Under the pieces are notes generated by a model that worked only from the letters and a program-made list of their open reading frames with translations, had not been told where the DNA came from and ran no database searches. From Hymenobacter nivis (lineage in GTDB: Bacteria > Bacteroidota > Bacteroidia > Cytophagales > Hymenobacteraceae): DNA of 64,000 bases. Where the stretch lies: the NCBI RefSeq assembly GCF_003149515.1, contig NZ_CP029145.1, forward strand, positions 4,402,001 to 4,466,000, read 5' to 3'. Of this stretch, positions 1-6,133 are shown piece by piece (within the stretch, counting starts at the first letter, position 1; each line of letters opens with the position of its first letter). The position numbers and the translations under genes were made by a program.

Positions 1-384
1 GGCCCGAATGGTGGGCTCCTGAACGAGCGAGTAGGTTTCGGGTAGCCGGGTAATTACCTCAACCTGCGGATGGGCTACGCTGCGGAGCAGAAACGTGCTC
101 AGGCCGGGCTTGGTGAACACGAGGCTATAGGTGCCGGCCGGCACTGCGCCAATAATAAATTCGCCGGCGTCGTTCGTTGTGGCCGTAAGTAAGGGGTTTG
201 TATTCAGTACCGTAACCGTCACGCCTTCCTTAGGCTGGGCCTTGCTGTTTTGGTCGATGACGGTGACCGTGCCCGCAATGCCGGTCGTCGGTGTGGGGTC
301 CTGGTTCTTTTTGCCGCAGCCATTGAGCAGGGCCAGTGCGTAGCACAGCCCAAGCAGCCAGCAGTACCGTAGGTTTGTTTTCAT
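1..384 (-). CDS. Lipoprotein with carboxypeptidase-regulatory-like domain (partial, runs off left edge)
   Basis: 128 codons are open without a stop from an ATG at 384 to the window edge, so only the N-terminal part is present. The N-terminus is a lipoprotein signal: MKTN, a hydrophobic stretch, then the lipobox LLNGC, so Cys is probably lipidated and the protein sits in the envelope. After a short Lys/Pro linker comes a beta-sandwich pattern (GIAGTVTVID, GVTVTVLNTNP, TTNDAGEFIIGAVPAGTYSLVFTKPG) typical of CarboxypepD_reg-like domains that precede receptor or binding modules in Bacteroidota surface proteins. The function beyond this domain is unknown because the rest lies outside the window. 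No other gene lies between it and the AraC-type gene at 969. Confidence 0.75.
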   Translation of the reverse strand, partial: MKTNLRYCWLLGLCYALALLNGCGKKNQDPTPTTGIAGTVTVIDQNSKAQPKEGVTVTVLNTNPLLTATTNDAGEFIIGAVPAGTYSLVFTKPGLSTFLLRSVAHPQVEVITRLPETYSLVQEPTIRA

Positions 385-968
385 AAGGAAGGAGCAAGTA
401 TTAGAAGGTGTGGCTACGCGGTGTAATATTGGTTGCTAATGTAAAGTGGTAGAAGGCGGACGCAGGGGCCCGCTGTAAAATGTTGCTGCAACCAGTATTG
501 TGCAGCGTGGTAATCACGGCGGCCATGGCCTTCACTTCGCACTGGATAGGTTTTGCGTTCGGGGTACCTGAATCGCTGCCCCGCAGGGGTCCCGTGGGGT
601 TCCGGTAGCTAACTTGGAAACCACTCTACGGCCAGTGCCTTCGACCCCGGCGCAACGGCCGCCAACTGCGCCTGGGGCGACGACGGCCACGCGCCCTACA
701 TCACAGCCAGCACCTTCATGTGCCGCATGAAAATACTGGCCCAAGGTGAGGTGGGTAATTGATTTAGGGGCTCCGGGGGGAATTAAAGCACGTTTGGAAT
801 CTAAAGAGTGCTTTTAAAACGTCATGCTGAGCGCAGCCGAAGCATCTTTACCGCGGCAGTAATTGTTGGTTTACTGCCGCGGTAGAGATGCTTCGGCTGC
901 GCTCAGCATGACGTTCTTTTAAATTTCCAGCTGTACTCTTAGCAACCGTTAGCCTGGGAGCCCAAGAT
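385..968. other. Intergenic region with a family-A palindrome and a possible gene remnant
   Basis: No convincing gene is present in these 584 bases. Bases 628-765 on the plus strand read as a coherent open stretch (containing NCAWGDDGHAPYITAS) ending in TGA, which could be the 3' remnant of a lost gene, but I cannot name a family. Bases 819-914 hold a large inverted repeat, listed separately. Confidence 0.5.
819..914. repeat. Family-A palindromic repeat, copy A1
   Basis: Two 44-base arms (819-862 and 871-914) match at 43 of 44 positions around an 8-base loop. The tip reads ACGTCATGCTGAGC, the middle GCAGCC, and the inner core GAAGCATCTTTACCGC. It lies between a lipoprotein gene and the AraC-type gene. 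Confidence 0.9.
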
Positions 969-1895
969 TCATACCGTCAGCTTCCTATAGGCCCCTGGGG
1001 TCAGGCCCTCGTGCTTTTTGAATAGGGCCTGGAAGTGCGACAGGTTGTTAAAGCCGGCGCGCAGGCACACATCGGTCACGTTGGCCAGGGGCTGGCGCAG
1101 CAGGTGCTTGGCCTCGGCTAGTCGCTCGCGGATGATGTACTCGATGGGGGTTAGGCCGAACTCGCGCTTGAACACCCGGAAGAAGTTGGCCTTGCTCATG
1201 CAGGCCAGGGCGCTGAGCTTGTCCACCGACAGGTTTTCGGTCAGGTGGCGCTTGATGTAGTCCACTACGGCGGCGAAGCGGTGGGTGGTGAGGTGCCGGG
1301 CGTAGTCGTGGAAAATGAGCGCGCGGGCCTGGGTTTGCATCAGGCGCACCAGCAGCTCCTGCAAAGTGAAGCTGGCCAGCACATCCTTGGCCGCGTCGGT
1401 AGTGCGCGACACGGCCACGAGGCGCTCCAGGGTGCCGGTCAGCTCGGGGGTGTTGGTGAGGTGGGCGTGCTCGGGGGCCCCTAGGGCCCAGGGCGTGTGG
1501 GCCTCAGCGCGCGGGTAGCGCTCATTCAGCAGCTCCACGGTATGGCGGATGGTATCCGGGGCGATGGCCACGGCCAGGCATTGGGTGGGTTGGCAGGCGC
1601 AGGCCTCGGGGAAGTCAATCTCCATCCGCTCGTCTTCGCCCACCACCACCGACTCGCCGGGGAAGTAATCGAAGGCAGGGCGGCCGGGCAGGTGCATTAC
1701 CTTTTTGCCGCGCAGCATGGTCGTCAGGGCCAGGCCGTCGAGGCGCAGGGCCACGCGGTAAGCCTTTTGGTGGGTTTCGAAGATGTTCAGCTCGTAAGAA
1801 TCCAGGGCGAAAACGGTGCGGTTTTCCACTAGGCTCTGCAGCTGGTGCGGTGGCAGCGGGGCCACGGCGGCGGGCAAATGGACGCGAGGATTCAT
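969..1895 (-). CDS. AraC-family transcriptional regulator
   Basis: 308 residues from the ATG at 1895; a longer frame upstream overlaps the divergent gene's leader and lacks family sequence. The C-terminal ~100 residues form an AraC-type double helix-turn-helix: FAAVVDYIKRHLTENLSVDK, then MSKANFFRVFKREFGLTP, then the second helix pair with CLRAGFNNLSHFQALFKKHE and GLTPGAYRK. The N-terminal ~190 residues resemble the cupin-like sensing domain of AraC_binding-type regulators, which here could sense an aldehyde or alcohol. It is transcribed divergently from an aldehyde dehydrogenase 150 bases away, the usual arrangement for a local activator of that gene. Ligand and direct target are inference. 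Confidence 0.88.
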   Translation of the reverse strand: MNPRVHLPAAVAPLPPHQLQSLVENRTVFALDSYELNIFETHQKAYRVALRLDGLALTTMLRGKKVMHLPGRPAFDYFPGESVVVGEDERMEIDFPEACACQPTQCLAVAIAPDTIRHTVELLNERYPRAEAHTPWALGAPEHAHLTNTPELTGTLERLVAVSRTTDAAKDVLASFTLQELLVRLMQTQARALIFHDYARHLTTHRFAAVVDYIKRHLTENLSVDKLSALACMSKANFFRVFKREFGLTPIEYIIRERLAEAKHLLRQPLANVTDVCLRAGFNNLSHFQALFKKHEGLTPGAYRKLTV

Positions 1896-2047
1896 AAGCA
1901 AAACGAATGACGAAGACCATGAAGCGCCGCCCGGCAGGTGCAAGTTGCGACAATCCCAGCACTTTCTGCGACGATAACGCAAACGGTTGTTCTACTAATA
2001 CAAGATCTTTGGCCATTCGCCAACCTCAACCAATTAATTCCTCCGTT

Positions 2048-3577
2048 ATGGCCGAAGTGCTCGAAAAATCCACCACTGTGGTGGCCCGTCCCCAATTCAA
2101 GTCCCACTACGACAACTTCATCGGGGGCAAATGGGTGGCCCCCGTCAAGGGCCAGTATTTTGATAACCCGTCGCCCATCGACGGCAAGGCCTTCTGCAAG
2201 GTGGCCCGCAGCACCAAGGAAGACATTGAGCTGGCCCTCGACGCGGCCCACGACGCCTTCAAAACCTGGGGCAAGGCCTCGGCGGCCGTGCGCAGCGGCG
2301 TGCTGCTGAAAATTGCCGACATCATGGAAGCCAATCTGCCGTACCTGGCCGCCGTGGAAACGGTGGAAAACGGCAAGGCCATCCGCGAAACGATGGCGGC
2401 CGACCTGCCGCTGTGCATCGACCACTTTCGCTATTTCGCGGGCGTGATTCGGGCCGAAGAAGGCTCGGCCACGGAGCTGAACGAGAACACTTTGTCGCTC
2501 GTGATTCAGGAGCCGCTGGGCGTGGTCGGCCAGATCATTCCCTGGAACTTCCCGCTGCTGATGGCCACCTGGAAGCTGGCCCCGGCCATTGCCGCCGGCT
2601 GCTGCGTGGTGATGAAGCCCGCCGAGCAAACGCCCGCCAGCATCATGATCCTCATGGAGCTGATCCAGGACGTGGTGCCCGCCGGCGTGATCAACGTGGT
2701 GAACGGCTTCGGCCTGGAAGCCGGCAAGCCGCTGGCCAGCAACAAGCGCGTGCAAAAAGTGTCGTTCACGGGCGAGACGACCACCGGCCGTCTCATCCTG
2801 CAATACGCCGCCGAAAACATCATCCCCGTGACTATGGAGCTGGGTGGTAAGTCGCCCAACATCTTCTGCAAGAGCGTGATGGACCACGACGACGATTTCC
2901 TTGATAAGTGCATCGAGGGCGCCGTGATGTTTGCTTTGAACCAAGGTGAAATCTGCACCTGCCCCTCGCGCCTGCTGGTGCACGAAGACATTTATGACGA
3001 GTTCATTGCCCGTGTTATTGAGCGGGTGAAGGCCATCAAGCTCGGCAACCCGATGGACACCGACACCATGATGGGGGCCCAGGCCAGTAACGACCAGTTC
3101 GAGAAAATCCTGAGCTACCTCGAAATTGGCAAGGCCGAAGGAGCCGAGGTGCTGGTGGGCGGCGAGGCTTACCAGCAGGAGGATGGGGCCCTGGCCGAGG
3201 GCTACTACATCCAGCCCACCATTTTCCGGGGCCACAACAAAATGCGGATTTTCCAGGAGGAAATCTTCGGCCCGGTGCTATCGGTGACGACCTTTAAGGA
3301 CAACGAGGAGGCGCTGGCCATTGCCAACGACACGCTCTATGGCCTCGGCGCCGGCCTCTGGAGCCGTGACGCCCACGAGCTGTACCAGATGCCCCGCGCC
3401 ATCCAGGCCGGCCGCGTGTGGGTGAACTGCTACCACGACTACCCGGCCGGGGCCCCCTTCGGCGGCTACAAAGCCTCGGGCTTCGGCCGCGAAAACCACA
3501 AGATGATGCTCGGTCACTACCGCCAAACCAAGAACATGCTCATCAGCTACAGCAAGCAAAAGCTGGGCTTCTTTTAG
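2048..3577 (+). CDS. NAD-dependent aldehyde dehydrogenase, AldB/ExaC (acetaldehyde) type
   Basis: 509 residues from ATG 2048; in-frame codons upstream to 1907 lie in the divergent promoter region and show no family similarity. It oxidises an aldehyde to the acid with NAD(P). Visible are the fold motif GVVGQIIPWNFPL, the cofactor Lys region VVMKPAEQTP, the nucleotide-binding FTGETTTGR, the general-base Glu264 in VTMELGGKSP and the catalytic Cys303 in NQGEICTCPSR. The C-terminus (KQKLGFF) resembles AldB/ExaC-type acetaldehyde dehydrogenases, and the DUF779 gene 600 bases downstream is a known companion of this subgroup. The divergent AraC-type gene probably controls it. An inverted repeat at 3594-3634 follows the stop. 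Substrate assignment is inference. Confidence 0.92.
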   Translation: MAEVLEKSTTVVARPQFKSHYDNFIGGKWVAPVKGQYFDNPSPIDGKAFCKVARSTKEDIELALDAAHDAFKTWGKASAAVRSGVLLKIADIMEANLPYLAAVETVENGKAIRETMAADLPLCIDHFRYFAGVIRAEEGSATELNENTLSLVIQEPLGVVGQIIPWNFPLLMATWKLAPAIAAGCCVVMKPAEQTPASIMILMELIQDVVPAGVINVVNGFGLEAGKPLASNKRVQKVSFTGETTTGRLILQYAAENIIPVTMELGGKSPNIFCKSVMDHDDDFLDKCIEGAVMFALNQGEICTCPSRLLVHEDIYDEFIARVIERVKAIKLGNPMDTDTMMGAQASNDQFEKILSYLEIGKAEGAEVLVGGEAYQQEDGALAEGYYIQPTIFRGHNKMRIFQEEIFGPVLSVTTFKDNEEALAIANDTLYGLGAGLWSRDAHELYQMPRAIQAGRVWVNCYHDYPAGAPFGGYKASGFGRENHKMMLGHYRQTKNMLISYSKQKLGFF

Positions 3578-3593
3578 GTAAATGGGTCAATGA

Positions 3594-3634
3594 AAGAATG
3601 GTCCGGTGGCTGGTTGGCTGCCGGGCCATTCTTC
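3594..3634 (+). terminator. Probable terminator of the aldehyde dehydrogenase gene
   Basis: AAGAATGG-CCGG pairs with CCGG-CCATTCTT, with small bulges, 17 bases after the aldehyde dehydrogenase stop. Confidence 0.5.
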
Positions 3635-3644
3635 GCTTTAGGGC

Positions 3645-4175
3645 TTGGCTGACAACGACCTATTGGCACCGGCGTCCGTATATTCGGTCATTGCTGAACC
3701 AGTTACTCAGACGGCCATCCGAAACGTAATAAATCGGCTGCCCTGGGCCCTGCTGGGGCTTGGCGCCACCGGGTTTGCCAGCGGGGCCCAGGCCCAAACG
3801 CTGCCCGTGCCCGGCACCCGCAACCCGGATTGGAAACTCGAAAAAACCGAGTACCGACGCTACAACGCGCCGCTGGACACGTTGCCGGGTGGCCGGGATG
3901 GAACGTCAACGGCCAGCTACGACCGCTATTCCTCTTCGGGTTCGGACAAAATGCCCAACACCGCACAAAAAAGTATTTCGAGCGCTGGCAACCGCAGCTA
4001 CCACTGGGACGCCGACCTGGCCTATGCTTGGCCGAGCCAGCCGATCCAGTCGGGCCGGCCGGAGCCAGATACCGTAACGGTGCAGGAGCAGCGCACCGGC
4101 ACCGTGCACACCTACCGCCGCATTCCCGCGAAGGCCGATTTTTGCCTGTGGCATTACGTCAAACCCTCTAAATAA
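3645..4175 (+). CDS. Unknown exported protein between aldehyde dehydrogenase and DUF779 genes
   Basis: 176 codons if translation begins at TTG 3645. There is no ATG in the N-terminal part of the frame, so the start is uncertain. A hydrophobic segment WALLGLGATGFASGAQAQ around residues 35-51 looks like a signal peptide ending in AQA, and this would be the real N-terminal region if a closer non-ATG start is used. The mature part is polar and rich in Tyr, Arg and Ser, with no motif I recognise. It ends 7 bases before the DUF779 gene and is probably cotranscribed with it. Function unknown; it could be a lineage-specific periplasmic protein. Confidence 0.55.
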   Translation: MADNDLLAPASVYSVIAEPVTQTAIRNVINRLPWALLGLGATGFASGAQAQTLPVPGTRNPDWKLEKTEYRRYNAPLDTLPGGRDGTSTASYDRYSSSGSDKMPNTAQKSISSAGNRSYHWDADLAYAWPSQPIQSGRPEPDTVTVQEQRTGTVHTYRRIPAKADFCLWHYVKPSK

Positions 4176-4182
4176 TCCTCAC

Positions 4183-4575
4183 ATGCCCACGCCCCGCGTC
4201 CTCGCCACCCAAGCCGCCGAAGCCACCATCGACCTCCTGCGCGACGAGCACGGGCCCCTGATGTTCCACCAAAGCGGCGGGTGCTGCGACGGCTCCTCGC
4301 CGATGTGCTTCACCAAGGGCGAATTCCGCATCGGGGGCAACGACGTGTGGCTGGGCCAAATCCACGGCTGCGACTTCTTTATGAGCACCAGCCAGTTCGA
4401 ATACTGGCAGCACACACAGCTCACTATCGACGTGACGAAAGGCCGGGGGGCCAGCTTCTCGCTGGAGATTCCGCTCGGCGTACGTTTCCTCATCCGCTCC
4501 CGGCTGTTTAGCGAGGAAGAATCCAAAGACATGGCCCCGGTGCTGAACGGCGAAGAGTACCTGGAAGCTGCCTAG
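4183..4575 (+). CDS. DUF779 family protein, aldehyde dehydrogenase companion
   Basis: 130 residues from ATG 4183. The sequence shows the DUF779 signature: LLRDEHGPLMFHQSGGCCDG, then SSPMCFTKGEFRIGGNDVWLG, then CDFFMSTSQFEYW and a C-terminal GRGASFSLEIPLGVRFLIRS. A paired Cys in SGGCCDG and another Cys in PMCF could bind metal. This family is nearly always found beside aldehyde dehydrogenase genes of the AldB/ExaC type, as here, and is presumed to help that enzyme, though its biochemical role is not established. Full length for the family. It follows the unknown exported gene by 7 bases. Confidence 0.85.
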   Translation: MPTPRVLATQAAEATIDLLRDEHGPLMFHQSGGCCDGSSPMCFTKGEFRIGGNDVWLGQIHGCDFFMSTSQFEYWQHTQLTIDVTKGRGASFSLEIPLGVRFLIRSRLFSEEESKDMAPVLNGEEYLEAA

Positions 4576-4607
4576 AAACTGTTTGACTTGATTTTTTGGC
4601 TCTTGGA

Positions 4608-4699
4608 ACGATGTAGAAACGCATCCTTGCGTCTTCGGTTTGAACGACTTATCCGAAAACCGTTCAAACCGGAGACGCAAAGATGCGTCTCTACATCGT
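4608..4699. repeat. Family-C palindromic repeat
   Basis: 39-base arms beginning ACGATGTAGA-ACGCATC and ending at the complementary GATGCGTCTCTACATCGT, with about four mismatches and a 14-base loop. It lies in the convergent gap after the DUF779 gene and is distinct from families A and B. Confidence 0.85.
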
Positions 4700-4737
4700 G
4701 CTGGCGCTAACCCAAAGAGTTCCTCAGGACCCAACCG

Positions 4738-4791
4738 CCAGAACGCAAAGGGCCCCGGCAACTTCAGTTGCCGGGGCCCTTTGCGTTCTGG
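4738..4791. terminator. Strong bidirectional hairpin between convergent genes
   Basis: Perfect 25-base arms (CCAGAACGCAAAGGGCCCCG... and complement) around the tetraloop TTCA, placed between the plus-strand DUF779 gene and the minus-strand gene ending at 4801. The A/T-rich segments CAAAG and CTTTG suit termination in either direction. Confidence 0.8.
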
Positions 4792-4800
4792 GAAGGACAG

Positions 4801-5310
4801 TTATTTCTTCACCTGCACGGGCAGGTCTTCGAGTTGGGCGTAGCTGAGCTTCCAGGTGCCATCGCTGCCTTTCTTCCAGAGTAGCAGGAAGTTGCCTTCA
4901 CCGATGCCGCCTTGCTTTTCGGTGGCGATGGGTAGCACATCTACCGCAAACGTGCCGGCCTCGTAGGCCATGTTGGTGTCGGTGCCGCTGCTGGTGGTGC
5001 TGGTTTTCAGGTTGGCTACCGTACCGATGGTGGGCGTAATCCACTTGTTGGTAATTTCATCCTTGCCGCTGAAGCGCGTCGCGCCCTGCAAAAACTGAGC
5101 ATCGTCGGCCAAAAAGGCGGCGGCTTTGGCGGCGTCTTTGTTGTTCCAGGCGCTCAGGAACTGTTGGTTGAGGTCCGACACGCTCACGTTGCCGCTGGTC
5201 GTAGTGGTAGTGGTTGTAGCGCTTGGGGCCCCGTTGGTGGCCGGGGCGTTGTTGCCGCCGCACGAGGCTAATAAAGCAGCGGTACCCAGCGCAAACAGAT
5301 AAATTTTCAT
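4801..5310 (-). CDS. SnoaL/DUF4440-like (NTF2-fold) lipoprotein
   Basis: 169 residues from ATG 5310; codons further upstream form an implausible second hydrophobic leader. The N-terminus MKIYLFALGTAALLASCGG is a lipoprotein signal with lipobox LLASC. A Thr-rich linker (seven consecutive Thr) follows, then an NTF2-like domain of about 110 residues: LNQQFLSAWNNKDAAKAAAF, LADDAQFLQGATRFSGKDEI, then a beta sheet ending LLLWKKGSDGTWKLSYAQLE. This pattern fits DUF4440/SnoaL-like proteins, which bind small ligands or act as ketosteroid-isomerase-type enzymes; no catalytic role can be assigned. Probably anchored in the outer membrane or periplasm. It follows the glycine-zipper gene on the same strand with a 106-base gap. 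Confidence 0.75.
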   Translation of the reverse strand: MKIYLFALGTAALLASCGGNNAPATNGAPSATTTTTTTSGNVSVSDLNQQFLSAWNNKDAAKAAAFLADDAQFLQGATRFSGKDEITNKWITPTIGTVANLKTSTTSSGTDTNMAYEAGTFAVDVLPIATEKQGGIGEGNFLLLWKKGSDGTWKLSYAQLEDLPVQVKK

Positions 5311-5416
5311 AATTCGTAAAGAAAAAGACAAGGTGTGAAAGAAAAGTAGAGAAGAAAAAACAAATAAAACCCAGGCCGGCGAGGCCTGGGTTTTCAAGGA
5401 AGTACCAGGCAGCAGC

Positions 5417-5956
5417 CTACCAGCTTTTCCGGCGCATGGGCGAGGTCGGGTAGGCCGTTAACGCGTTGCCATAGTCGGGGTTGGGCAGGTAGCCCGAAGC
5501 GGGGCTGACGCCAGCCGGGCCGGCGCTGGCAACCAGAGCCGTGGTACCAACTGCCACGGCAGTAGCGCCGGCCACGCGGCCCAGGCTGCCCGGGGCGACG
5601 GCCACGCTACGGCGTTCGGCGGCGGCGCGCTCGGCAGCGTTGGCACGAGCGTCGGCCGCGGCGATGCGCTCGTTGGCGGCGGCGCGCTCGTTGGCCAGGG
5701 CGGCGGCTTGCTTACGCTTGTTGTCGGTATGCTTGCCGATGGCGTAGCCTATGCCGGCGCCGGCCACGCCGCCGATGGCGCCGCCTACCACGCGGTTGCG
5801 CTTATTAATTAGGGCCCCGCCCAGGATGCCGGCGGCCCCGCCAATGGCGGCGCCTTTGCCCTGCGGGCTCCAGTTGCGCTGGGCTTGGGCCTGCGAGCTA
5901 AATAAAATGCTGAACAGCAGGACCGGAATTAGGAATAACCAGCTGGTATTTTTCAT
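5417..5956 (-). CDS. Glycine-zipper (YMGG-like) envelope protein
   Basis: 179 residues from ATG 5956. A signal peptide (MKNTSWLFLIPVLLFSILF to SSQAQAQ) precedes a glycine-zipper membrane-inserting segment GKGAAIGGAAGILGGALINK followed by RVVGGAIGGVAGAGIGYAIG, the pattern of YMGG/glycine-zipper proteins. An Ala/Glu/Arg-rich helix (LANERAAANERIAAADARAN) that could form a coiled coil comes next, then a C-terminal tail with Pro/Tyr. Such proteins are small envelope components of unknown function, often stress related. A TACCTTCG box at 6061-6068 is a possible promoter element 105 bases upstream. Confidence 0.75.
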   Translation of the reverse strand: MKNTSWLFLIPVLLFSILFSSQAQAQRNWSPQGKGAAIGGAAGILGGALINKRNRVVGGAIGGVAGAGIGYAIGKHTDNKRKQAAALANERAAANERIAAADARANAAERAAAERRSVAVAPGSLGRVAGATAVAVGTTALVASAGPAGVSPASGYLPNPDYGNALTAYPTSPMRRKSW

Positions 5957-6060
5957 GGGAGGAAAGAAATAAGATATTGAAAAGAATGAAATGGGCAATG
6001 GTAAGAACCGGCTGTGCCGGGCCCTAGGCATGGTGTTTTACAAGCACCGTGCCAAGCCGA

Positions 6061-6068
6061 CGAAGGTA
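6061..6068 (-). promoter_or_regulatory. Possible Bacteroidota -7 box upstream of the glycine-zipper gene
   Basis: TACCTTCG on the minus strand fits the TAnnTTTG consensus with one change. It is 105 bases upstream of the ATG at 5956. No clear -33 TTTG was seen. Confidence 0.35.
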
Positions 6069-6133
6069 CGGGGCCCGGCCGGGCGTGGTTTGGGTTGGGC
6101 TGACTAATGGCGCCGGGGCCCCGCTAACCGCCG

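Noticed and set aside
532..744. 70-codon minus-strand frame in the first intergenic region
   Set aside because: No motif, and the opposite strand reads more coherently at 628-765; evidence too thin for a gene.
1892..3235. 447-codon minus-strand open frame antisense to the aldehyde dehydrogenase
   Set aside because: His/Gly-rich composition typical of a shadow of a GC-rich gene; no motifs; the sense gene is certain.
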